Source: Litoditis marina
Lineage: Eukaryota > Nematoda > Chromadorea > Rhabditida > Rhabditidae
Reading direction: 5' to 3'
Assembly (NCBI GenBank): GCA_964036275.1
Contig: OZ038434.1
Location: 39,393,279-39,457,278, forward strand
Length of the DNA: 64,000 nt
Both the position numbers and the translations under genes were made by a program. The stretch's first letter is position 1. Each line of letters starts with the position of its first letter. Below the pieces are notes generated by a model that saw only the letters and a list, made by a program, of their open reading frames with translations, made no database searches and was not told the DNA's origin. Shown here one piece after another: positions 21,849 through 41,897 of the stretch.

Positions 21849-22915
21849 TGTGAGGGAATGTGGGTGCCCCGCCCCTCGGGCGAGGTCTCTCAGATCAGAT
21901 TCATCCAACCAGGTGTTTCCAATCCTCTTTTTCGCATCTGGCCCTGGGTTTCCGAATAACCGCAACACAATTGTCCTCAAAATAGTTTCATGGGGTCTAG
22001 CGGACGGTATAATAATGTGTAGAAGTTATCTCGGTTTCAGATTGAAGTGGTTTTCAATGTTTTGTTTGTTGGAGCCTTTTTAGGTTTACTTATTCCGTAG
22101 CGTCTATGAACAATCTATTCAATCATATTCAGTTGAACTGTGTCAAAAATGGGTAACTTCTCTCTATTTCCCCATTTCGCTGTTGATGTTCTAACTTCTG
22201 GTGTTGGTTATAGACTCTCATTTCTTTTTATTCCAAAAAGACAGTAGAAAAATTGTGTATCTACATCATTCTCAGACAAAAACAATAGTATCGCCTCTCT
22301 TTTTAAGACTGCGAAGCCGTATGGATTATGCATGCGACGTCTATTAAACTAGCTGCTATACGAATGTCCGTTGTTGTTTGCTTTTTCCAATTTCCGACAA
22401 CACCTATTCTTCCGAATCTGTTCTCTTTTTGCGTTTAGCTTTGGAGTTCTGCACTTTTCAATATATTATGACTTTTCCCGAGTATAAATAAGCAAACTTC
22501 AAAGAAAATACCACTTATTCGCCATTCGAGACGTTACTTTTCACATTTATATGTTTCTTTGTGTATTATAATATGACATCAAATTGTTCCACCTTCCTAT
22601 GCAAGCCACAAATTGATCGAATGTATTGTTAGTTTCACTCAGCAAAACACTAAATGTACTTTTCCCAAGTAGAGATTAGTTACAAGAACAACATAGAACC
22701 AAAATATAAGGAGTTCATCCTTTTTTCAACGCAACGTAAATGCACTTCTTTCAATACGCTTAGCATAGAAAGGAAGAGAATGAGTAACCATTGTTACGTT
22801 GTAGTCATCGGCTGTCAGCTGTCTCACACAACAGATCGAAAACTTGACTATCTTTTTACTAAGTGTATTTTACTTTATAAACTTCGAAAAATAAGTCTAG
22901 TTGTGTCTCCTCTTA

Positions 22916-22968
22916 ATCTCTCTCTCTTTTTCTCCCCCCTCTCTCTCACTATCTCTCTCTCAAACTAG
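22916..22968. repeat. CT-rich low-complexity tract
   Basis: Imperfect CTCTCT and TCTCCCCCC sequence; no function is evident. Confidence 0.7.
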
Positions 22969-24680
22969 GTAATATTTCCTGTTCTGTTTAGCCGTTTGTC
23001 ATTGCGTGGCGCTGACTCAACTTTTTATGACTCTTTTCGCACTAAACTATAATCTGACTACAATTTTAAGCCTTCGTGCTATGGAAAATTCCCAAAACAT
23101 TGTAGTTCTCGAATGACACTTACATCGCGTGCTCAATAATGATATTATTGGTTTCGCATATCGCTATTTTCAGTACTTTTGACAATAGAACAGTTATTTA
23201 ACATATAATGTGCAGTTCAAAACGAATAACACATGTTTCGCAAGAGTTTTAGAATTGGTATTAATGTTATTCCGATGGGTGCTCAAAGTTAGCGTACGAG
23301 TTTTCTATGAATGTATGTTAAATGTTTGTGTTTTTATATTTCACATCATCGCTGCAAACTTTGAGTCTGTGACTACTTTAAACGTAGAACGTTATGCAGT
23401 ACACACTTCTCAACTACCTGTTTTTCACGTTTTGTCACGCGTTTGCTCCCTTACTCTCTTCCACGTTCACACCTCTATGTCTCCGAGTTACACCTAATTG
23501 GCGTTTTCTGCACATTGCGGAACAATTTGCAACACTTTCGTTTCCGATCAGCTATGGGTAATTTCGTTCTCTCGCCTCTGTCGCGCATCATTCAGCATAA
23601 AAAATAAACAGGCCAACTAAAATGAACTTCAATCAGGAAAACCCACCAAATCAATGAACAAATAAACTTAAATCGATGAACCCTATCTAAAAATGTTATA
23701 TGATTGATAAGTTTAAAGTTACATACTTTCGGCCTCTGCACCTCTGAAAGTTGAGAGAACTGAAGTAGGTTATTCAGAGAGTTTCAAAGATTCATTTTGA
23801 TCACATCACCATGTTGCAAAGTGGTGCTCCTTGACTGCTCTCCAGATTTTAAGGTTAACTAATTGACAATACAAGTTAACTAAATGTCATCTATAAAAGT
23901 TGTATAATTAAGTAAATTTAACGTTTTATAGTTAAATAGTTTCCTATCACCTAGGGGTAATGTCGTTATTTCGCCTCTGCCGCGCGCATCATTCAGCGTG
24001 TCCCATTTTGCGACCCGGCCATAACAATTGCACCAAACTCCCTGGGGCCATTTTGCGCCATTTCCAGTTCTCTTGACCGTTTTAGTATATACTATGTTCG
24101 CTGGCTGCTGCCTCGCTTTATTCAGCGACGAACCTCAGAAAGGTATAGTCAGAACCATCTACATTCTCCTACAGTGTACCTTATAGTGGATGGTTAAGTT
24201 GTAGTTTAAACTCAATAAACTCCACAGTCCAGACATGTTTACTGAAAACTGACGGAATCAGAGTACGAAACAGTGGAATGGAGTTTTAAAAACTGCAAAC
24301 CCTATACTGAGATCTGAGACGTGTAACGGGTACCAAGAATGTGATATTCACTGATATGCTTATACTTGTGACCCTGTAACAGGAAAGTATCTAAGTTGAA
24401 GTAACTAAACGGTGTTGTGGAACGACTCTGGAAATCACACCACACATTATTGAAATCGTACGGTACCACCTCGATGAATAGTATCTATATTCGAAATGTA
24501 CACGTAACACTTCAACAACCATCTAAAGTTACCCTGTACTATCACTGTTTTCCAGGTTATCATGTGTGTGTTTAGTTCGCCAAGAGTATTTTGCATATTT
24601 TGTCATTCGAACTGTTATTTATTTAGTTTGTAATTGTTTATGAAACAACTGAATATAATACTTGTTTTCCAGATCTCAAA

Positions 24681-33376
<8,696 letters not shown>

Positions 33377-34225
33377 CTCAGAAATGGGAAATGTGGAAAA
33401 ATTTCTTATATAAAAAGTAAAATATTCATGAATTCAAGTGATTTTGGTTCAGTTTCGTCCTGGTTTCCTGAAACGCTCATCGTTGTCTCATATAAAAATG
33501 AAATATTAAGAATTTTTAGTGGTTTTGGTTCAGTTTATTTATATGAGTTGTATCCATGTACGTTGTACATGATATTGACAACAATCAAAACTGAGCGAAA
33601 TTGAGAGTTTCGAAGCAATTTTGTGCTTGATATATATGACGATCGTTTCATTTCCTTCGCACTGTCGAGATCAAAATATTATTTTGGTTCCTTTAATGTT
33701 GAAACTTTTATTGACGTGCTCCGAACCTTTTGCGCTAGTCGCTTTCAATAGTTACACAGACTTACTTCATTTGTCATTTCTGTTTCCTACCCTAGATATA
33801 GCTAGTTTTTCTCGATTTTCTGTACATACAAAACTGATTACGTGTCAAGTATCATAATTTCTACTACTGTCCGGTGTTTAAAACGATTAAATTGTTTGTG
33901 GTTAGGAAATTGTTTGAATCTCGAATACTATGGAAACGTTGCCCCATTGCATTTACTTTTCATATTTTCACGAAAAATACTCGAAAAGAACAGTTGGGTG
34001 TTCTTAAAATACTCACTTTGGAGACAAAGTACAAATTTCATCTGCGAAAAATGCTGAAAGCTTGTGAAGAACCTTTTTGATTTGTAGTATAACTTTCACC
34101 AAAAGTCTATCTAGCTCTTAGATAAACTCATTTCAATGTACTACCGAGTTGTATAACAGTTGATCCCGTGCTATGCTTACGGTTGTTCCTATAGATCGTT
34201 ATAGATTGTATTTTGTATTTTGGCA

Positions 34226-34231
34226 AATAAA
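34226..34231 (+). terminator. Candidate poly(A) signal AATAAA for the kinase gene
   Basis: The first plain AATAAA I find after the kinase stop, about 850 nt downstream. That is a long 3' UTR, and an unseen variant signal nearer the stop may be used instead. Confidence 0.4.
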
Positions 34232-34414
34232 GAAAACGTTCAATTTGTTTTTGACTCTACTAGCATTTCAGCAACATCTTACATCAATCAGTTTTTTTTA
34301 TGTGTTCAATTAATCAATAACGACTGCAAACGACCAAATCGACTACGCGTATGCGGGGCAAATTGATTATTTTTCCCTTGTACAAGTGGAAAGTATGGGG
34401 AGTTACTAAATCTT

Positions 34415-34545
34415 TGTTGTAGTTTGATCAATTGGATGTGCATTTCACACAAGACAACATGAGGAAACTACAAATACAGCGGAATGAGACAACAAACATC
34501 GTATTGGGTTGTTTTGGTGGAAAGAGCGAAGCGTATACATACTAT
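34415..34545. repeat. Dispersed TTGTAGTTTGATC repeat, copy 2
   Basis: It begins TTGTTGTAGTTTGATCAA, with the later blocks AAACTACAAATACAGCGGAA and GACAACAAACATCGTA matching copy 1 at 5838 in order and spacing. Confidence 0.6.
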
Positions 34546-34818
34546 ATATGTCACTGCTCCCATTGTAAACTGTTGTAATCATCCATTGTAATCAGCAAGC
34601 CACTTTTGTAGCGGTCTCGACGAGAGAGTGTGCTAGTCAGAGAGACGCAGATGTTTGTCGCCTCATTGACATGCGTACTCTCTCGCTTTTGTAGCTTGCT
34701 CATCGCAGAGAGCAGGCGCCAAAATTTATAAGTACTGTGGGTGATACTGAATGTTTGGAAATATGTTAAAATTTATTACTTTAAGTGATTTATGTGTACT
34801 GGTAACTGCACTCTAACT

Positions 34819-35055
34819 CTAACTGAGTTCTTGGATTTTTTCCCGGAAGCTGTCACGATGATCTATGAGCTCATTTCTCGTCTTTGACAGCCAATCATAT
34901 TCCGTTTGAGTTATGACGTCATCACAGCAACGTTTGCATGCTTTTTGCGACAACCCTGCAGCCGCGGCAAGGAACAGTGTAACAGAGGGAAAAGGAAATA
35001 AATTACGGAGAGACGAGCTGAAGAACTGTTTTTTTTTCTCGCAGAGAGAATGCAT
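34819..35055 (-). CDS. Possible small secreted protein or terminal exon, unrecognised
   Basis: A 78-residue frame: basic start, hydrophobic stretch (SVTLFLAAAAGLS), a CKRCC cluster and a charged helical tail ending EKIQELS. A CTGCAG acceptor-like site lies within it just before GLSQKACKRCC, so the real coding part could be only a ~45-residue last exon of an unseen gene. I find no upstream partner exon, and no family is recognised. Open reading by chance is quite possible. Confidence 0.25.
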   Translation of the reverse strand: MHSLCEKKKQFFSSSLRNLFPFPSVTLFLAAAAGLSQKACKRCCDDVITQTEYDWLSKTRNELIDHRDSFREKIQELS

Positions 35056-35388
35056 TCAAGTAGATATGTATGGGTAACAATCATTTAGATGAACCTTTTT
35101 TCACAATAAAAGTGGAAAACTGAATAATTTATTGTGAGTACTTGAGATGAAGTTAATTTTTAACTTCTCAGTTAATGAAACATATAACTCCTGAAATGAG
35201 GCTCAGAATACCTCACGAATTGTGTGTTTCACCAACTTGAAAACGAAACAACAGAAAAACTTGTAAACACGAACAAAACAGAATCTCCAAACACGTTTCT
35301 TTCGCGGTTCTTGATAAAAATAGGTTTCATATTGTGTTTTATTCATTTATTGAAACAGTTTTTGTGTCTACTGTCAACCGATCGAACA

Positions 35389-37323
35389 ATGCGACTTCTT
35401 CATCTTCTCTTACTCGGTGAGTGATAATAATCACAACAATATTAATAATAAGATTAGTAACAATATTAATTTTTATTATAATAGTCTTGTACGGCAACTA
35501 TTTGTGTTCCATTGATATGATTTCGCCTTTGGCAGCACACTCAGATAAAATAAATACTTATGTCAAATAGATGATTCTCGGCTCGAAATCGTGATCTATA
35601 AATAACACACATTGATTAATGATTTTTGTTGAAACCTAACGGATGATTCATTATTTACAGGAATAGTAGGCACGACCGGTGCGATACCAACACCCAACAT
35701 AGCGAGAGACACTACTATTCGAGACACTGAAGTTGAACAAGATACCTCTGCGAGTACGTTAATGGTTGTTGCCACGATTGAGTCATTTCGGTATAAGTTG
35801 CGCTATCCATGTGGTTTTAGTTTGATCTCGTTAATTATCGATTGAAGTCCGTGAACAATGGCCTGTTCCGAGATCAAACTACAATTAGATTTCTGCTCCC
35901 CGTACATTAGTATTTTGCATTGACTCTTCAATAGTTTCCCACATACACCAAGCAGTTTTGTTTTTCAGAATTGCGAAAAAGCAATGACGGTCTTCTTTGA
36001 ACTTGTTATCCGCCTCTCTTGTATAATAACATTATTTAATATGATTATTTTCCCGGACCTAATTCTTTCTGCGTCCTTGTGCAAAAATTACCACTGTGCC
36101 ACGAACTAGGAAAAAGTATTCTGTGAACTCATTTTTCAGCAAATGATCATTCTCGCTGGGCAGGCGCGACTGGTGTAGTGGCAGAATATAAATCCTCGGA
36201 ATCAACTATGGATCTAGGTGATAAAAATGAACTTTTCCATAAATGCAAAACATTATCGGTTATCACCTTCAAGAGAACCAAGTCAATTATTTGCTATTAC
36301 TGATGTGCATTATAAACAAACAACAGCTCCAATTTTGTCACCCACTTTGTCAAACCCATAGTATTAACATAAATGTCGGTTTTTTCAGGAGTGGAGAAAA
36401 ACACCAATGCGATAAAACCAACCAAACCAGTCAAACTAACCACTAACCAAATCTTCAAGATGGATAAGAACCTAACCGGTCCCTGGTCTACTCCACTTAT
36501 TAACACCGGAAAAACTGTCGCAGCAAATAGAACCAAAGATGATATCACACCGTCTATAATTGAAAACTCTGCAGTACCAGTAACTCAACAACACAACTCA
36601 ATCCCATTTGCGCCAGACGATACCATTGACGAAATGATGGTTACTAGTCCGGAAAGTGGTACCGACCTCAGTATAGCATCTGATGTGATGGAGTATGATA
36701 ATACCGATAATCAGTATGGAAAAACCAATGTCGATGGTAGTACTGATAACAATACCATACCTGATGTAATGGTTTCTGACTATATCGGTTCTCACAATGA
36801 AACTACCCGAATCTCCAGTAACAAAACTGCACAAGACGTTTCTTCCACACCAGGGCCAGAAACTACCAGCTGGTCTCAGAAGGAAGAGGTAGTTACGGTT
36901 TTTAGAAATGGTACCGACCTGACTGCAACACCCTATGTGAAGAAAGATGATAACGGTAATAAGAATGAAACAACCCAAAACCCAGCAACTCAAGAAGATG
37001 CAGTTCTGGTTTCCAGAAGTGGTACCGACCCGAATTACCAAGATCAGAATGGAACAACTGATATTGTTGCGTCTGACGCATCAGTAACCCAAGAAGATGT
37101 AGTTACCATTTCTGAAACGGATATCAAATTAACACCAGATGTGGTAGATTTTGACGAGCCAGAACAAGAAGACGTTCGCGACAACATTCCTGACACCATC
37201 ATGAGACCTCACGAGATCCGCCCAGATGATTTTGATGATTTGGACTATGGCTACCAAGCTTCGCAGGCGGCTGTAGTTTTATTCGGAGCGTGGCCAATAT
37301 TGATATATTTCCGTATGCAGTGA
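35389..37323 (+). CDS. Secreted acidic Thr/Asn-rich glycoprotein-like protein, 377 residues, 4 exons, family unknown
   Basis: Exons: 35389-35416, 35661-35753, 36140-36217, 36389-37323; phases join. The first 10 residues (MRLLHLLLLG) with exon 2 form a signal peptide. The body is rich in Asp, Thr, Ser and Asn with many N-x-S/T sites (NGTD, NETT, NKTA, NNT) and loose repeats built around SGTDL or NGTDL followed by D-rich text and TQEDAV or TQEDVV. The C-terminus has DDFDDLDYGY and then an ~18-residue hydrophobic segment (AAVVLFGAWPILIYF) two or three residues from the end. That fits a GPI-attachment signal or a very short tail anchor, so a surface or extracellular-matrix mucin-like role is the inference. 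No domain is recognised. The 3' end is duplicated downstream. Confidence 0.75.
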
Positions 37324-37474
37324 ATCGAAACGAAGTTCCGTGAATGAACGTGTTCGACGTGATGGTTTTATTGTTATGGTTCAGAAAAGACATAATTATT
37401 GTCTCAGGCAAATAGACGAGTTAAACACGTGTTTTGAGTGAAAAAAACTATTTCAATGAACAAAAATAACCCAC

Positions 37475-37610
37475 GAGGTGGACCAAAACGAATTCGATGA
37501 TTTTGATTATGACTACGAAGCTTCGCGGGCGGCTGTGCTTTCCTTTGGAGCGTGGTCAATATTGATGTTTTTCCGTATGTAGTGAATAAAAATGTAGTTT
37601 CGTGAATATA
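37475..37610 (+). repeat. Duplicate of the glycoprotein 3' terminal module, reading frame kept
   Basis: It repeats 37205-37345 with an offset near 268 bp. The copy still encodes DDFDYDYEASRAAVLSF and an ASRAAV...FRM end with its own stop (37579-37581). Most differences keep or conservatively change the residues. It also supplies AATAAA at 37585-37590, which the first copy lacks. It could be an alternative last exon or a recent relic now forming part of the 3' UTR. Confidence 0.75.
37585..37590 (+). terminator. Poly(A) signal AATAAA downstream of the duplicated module
   Basis: It directly follows the stop codon of the duplicated module, 262 nt after the main stop. The equivalent position in the first copy reads AATCGA, so transcripts probably run through the duplicate. 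Confidence 0.5.
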
Positions 37611-37619
37611 CATGTAATC

Positions 37620-38078
37620 ACTGTTTCAATTTGTGTGTATTTATTCAACGTAGACATAAGACAAATATTTGTATTTTACATAATTATCGTTTGGTTAGAG
37701 AACTTCTGTGACATTGTAGAGAAGAGCATATCTTTCAATAACACAAATAACGAAATAACCCACACCAAATCCATGCTATTTTTCAACATTAAGGGTAATC
37801 AATTCGAAAATTGGAAGATTCCTGCAATGTGGTGTACTTGTTCCTAGCCCTCTTCCGGGCCCTTACACGTCTTATACATCTGTCAAACTGTTATGCGTTA
37901 GCAACGCGTAAAACTGTCATAACCTCAACTTCACACTGAATCTAACATCGTTTATGTGCACCCCGAACCTTGGGCCTTTCTCGTTCACAAATAAAGAGAT
38001 ATGTTGAGAACATCTCGTGTTGACTAAATATACATTGGACGAAAAATACATTGAAAACAAACTATTTTTCTCAAATAT
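37620..38078. other. Intergenic region between two converging genes
   Basis: The plus-strand glycoprotein gene and the minus-strand protease gene end towards each other. I see no exon or RNA gene here. Confidence 0.5.
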
Positions 38079-41000
38079 TCATTGAATAATGGGTGCAACA
38101 ACGGTGTCGGCCATCCCACAACTGTTCACTCCTCTGGCCAGTTTGAAGTATCCCGAGTCTCCCCAATACGTTCCCCACGAGTTCTTCACCAGCCAGAAGT
38201 CGGCTCCATTTAGACTACCGTAACCCACGATGGTCAACGCGTGCGAGCCCATTGAGTGTTCCTGAACAAACACCGTTCAAGGAATGAGTGAACATTATGA
38301 TGCTGTTCTCATAACTATCAATGAGTATGTTCACATTCGTAAAAATAAGCAATCGAAATTATTAAAAGAAATAAGTCGTTCTTTTTTCATAACTATTTTT
38401 TTTTCAATTTCAAATTTCATCACTAACCGCGCAGTCCGAAGCTGATGGGCTGAAAATACCGTTCTTATAGTAGTACATGTTCTTCGTCACCTTCATGCCT
38501 GAAACATATTCATGAAAAATTTATCAGTAATATATTGGTAATTTATCGAGTAATTTTCTTGTACTGGGATTGCTCGCCAGCACTTCACAAGGTCAATGTC
38601 CACATTTTACTACCTCACCCCTGACTGATATCTCCAGCGGTTCGCTTGTTTGAGCTTTGTACTGTTAGCTTATTTCGATGTGTTCCGAATTGTTTTGCAT
38701 ATTTACAATTCCTCAAGCTAAACAAAGCGTTCAGAAATTATGTACCCACCGAATGTAACTGGTCCGTTCTTTGAAACCCAATCAGCAATAGTCTCTTCAT
38801 TTGTGGACAGCATTTTGTAGTCGTTGATGAACACTTTTGTCTGGAATTATTTACTGTTTTTCTGGAAAATAAACAGGAAACTATTGGATAGTTGCCCCCA
38901 TAACATAAAATTTGTCCCAAATAACGGAGCGTTAGTATACTTCGAGTAACTTCCGGAAGTACTTATTCGTCGACTACATGTTCCTCTTTATGAGCCCTTG
39001 AGGTTCACAGGGTTCATAAGAAGTTTGCCAACTGACAAACCTAACGCGGAAAGTTGCACTGAAAGAAATTAATCTGGAATGCCTTTTTTTATAAATATTA
39101 TAGTTTCCGAATCCGCTGAATGCTGATTATGGGAATCTCTGTTGTAGTTTGATATCAATACCAGCCATAGTTTACGAATTTTGAGCAAAACGTGACGGGA
39201 TGAAACTACCATCATGGCGCTGGTGGAGCAACAAACACCATACTGATTCACTTTTGAACGGAGAAACCCTATAAACAAACCTGATTATCAATGCGACACT
39301 GTTTGCCTTCGAGTGCCTCGTATGGATAACTGGTCTCTTTTTCCAGGCCATGATCTTTCACGAACCTGAATAAATATCACACATGGCTTATTGGCATCAG
39401 ACCTAGCGGTTATGTATATATAATATCTTTTCTTTTTTCAACAAAATCATATGTATATATATAATCTTCTTTTTTTTTCAACAAAATCAGACTTCTGGTA
39501 GTTAATTATGGAATTTCGTTCTTTCATATTAGTTCTTGTTAATTTGAATTGCAACTTTTTTACCGCCGTAATCGACGGACATCGACCGTGAATAGCGGGA
39601 TCAAACTACAAACACCTGACCGGCGAAGAGAAAACATTATACCTCATGGCGTACGGCCTGTATCCCCCATGACATCCATTGTTGGAATGATCGCAGTCGA
39701 CCAGCTCTTGTTCGGAGAGAGACACCAGCTGGTTGTTCCGAATCGCGTGCTGCGACTCGACGGCGGCGACGGTAGCGAATGCCCAGCAGGAGCCGCACGA
39801 CTCTGAGAAGAATTATATTTCTGGGTGCTCGAATTCGTAGTTTCGTCTCGATTTAAAAATAGCTTTCTATTTTTGATCGAATATTCCGGGATCAAACTTC
39901 TACGACAACAGGATACGGTAAAACCCAGCAGGACCCGTAAGACTCTGAAAGGAATGCAGGTCCGATTTTTTCGAGGCAATTTTGAACGTTTCATCTTTTC
40001 TCATTTCGCTTTCCGAAGTTGGATTCAAATTACGGCGTGTATTTAGATCAATCTACAACGATGGCTTAGTGGCTTTCTAAGTTCTTGAAGCACAACTTCA
40101 CTCGGCATCTTTCTTTTCTTCACCGCCTCACGAGGCAGCAATTCGAACCAAAATTGAAATCGATGTAGAGAAAATCCCAAATGCGCATAACAACTGATAA
40201 CTGTTGTCCCTTTTTAGTTGAAGACAACTATCATTGTATGAACGAGGAAACACAGCTCACGTTGGTTTTTCACGGCAGTCACTTTCCCGGTTTTGCGATA
40301 ATCCATCTCTGCCGGCCTGGACACTCCTTCTTTCAGTACTCTCTCGCCATACCGACTTCCTTCGAAGACGATCTCGTTCTTGTTTAGGTACTACAAGAAA
40401 ATCATCAGATATGTTCGTGCACAGCAGAAGTTAAGACACAGTATTCGTTGTGTCATCGTTGGCAACGACGTTGAAAATAAACGTCACAATGTAATTTCAT
40501 CAAGCAAACTTTGGGAGAGGTTGGGACTTTTAATCAATTTTTTTGAGCCATCGGAAACTGAAACACCGGTATTACTAAAATTTTCTCATTTGGCCATTAG
40601 GTACTATGCGTTTTTTGTTACCTCCTTCGGTTCAGAATCGGAACGGTCAGTGAATTGAGTGATGTTGGTCGAAAATAATTGGCAAAAACTAGAATACATC
40701 ACAGGCGGCGTAGCAATCCCCACAAAAGTTCATGAGATCACCTCATGAGCTATTAGCACGAATTTCCCTTGAGATTGTATTGATTGCTATGCTACAACAT
40801 CAAGACTTCACGAGTAACTCATGAGGTATCTCATGAGAAACTCATATGAACTTCTCATGAGGTTGGACGGTTTGCTATGCCGCCAGGAAAAAGAATTTCC
40901 TTCATGATGTATTGCATAAGTGTTGTTTTAACCTCCTAAACTTCATTATCGGTTCAGAATACTGACTGTTTTGCTCAAAAATAGCTCGTACACAGCGAAA

Positions 41001-41821
41001 TTTAGGATACAGAATTCAAAAAATGATAAAAGTTACAGACAACTCATTTTTTGATCAAAAACAGTTCGTACACAACAAAAACATAGATGCTGAATTGAAA
41101 AAACGAACCCCTTTCAGTTCAGTTTCAGTCTAATTTGGTTACCTAATCGATCATGGTCAAAAGTAGCTCGTAAACAGCTGAAAACAGGTTAGGTCACGAG
41201 TTTTCAGGGAGAAAATTATGTTTTTCTCACCTCCTTCAGTTCGTCGTCGGTCCAATCCGTGAATTGAGTGATATCCAGGTCGAGACCGGGATGTTTTCTC
41301 TCCTCTTCTTCCATTTCAATCACATTATGCACAAACACATCAAATCGGTGGGCTCTTTCTTTAGCTGAGTACGATTTGTCGAACCTGCAACACAATGTAG
41401 TTTTTATTTTGTTATATTTGTATTTGTATTTTACAAAGAGTCTACTAAAGTGATTACAAAGTAAAAACAGAGAATGTCCTAGAACACCATGGAAGCTTTA
41501 TTGAATCACGTGACAAATGTTGAATACAAAAACAATGCAAAATGAGTCGAATGTCTCGTGATAAGTGTATAACGATAGCAAAAGTATTTTCTTCCCAATT
41601 TGTTAAGTCTTGTTTGTGCAATGAATTATCCATGCAATTGTAAAATGAACATTGTGGTTCAGTTACGTTAGAAGATCAACAGAAATTGCTCTCACTTTGT
41701 CAGAAACTGTTGAAAAATCGTTTCGTAGTCCAGTGCATTCTTAGGTACTTCATCATCCCTGTAAACACTGAAAAAGTATTGTTTCGGAACGAAAACTGAA
41801 ACATATTGGACGGTGTGCCAT

Positions 41822-41897
<76 letters not shown>

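Larger units (their letters stand above)
15860..24670. other. Repeat-rich region without a supportable gene
   Basis: About 8.8 kb between the collagen promoter and the kinase start. Short frames exist (for example near 19150-19730) but none has a recognisable domain, exon pattern or coding bias. The stretch holds dispersed and tandem repeats (listed separately), C-rich tracts and CT-rich sequence. A small noncoding RNA or a fast-evolving short gene could be missed. Confidence 0.5.
34232..35388. other. Intergenic region between the kinase and the secreted-protein gene
   Basis: Contains a dispersed repeat (34415-34545) and one minus-strand short frame of uncertain status (34819-35055). Nothing else is supportable. 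Confidence 0.5.

Noticed and set aside
36598..37041. 147-residue minus-strand ORF
   Set aside because: Antisense to the large last exon of the secreted-protein gene; no domain.
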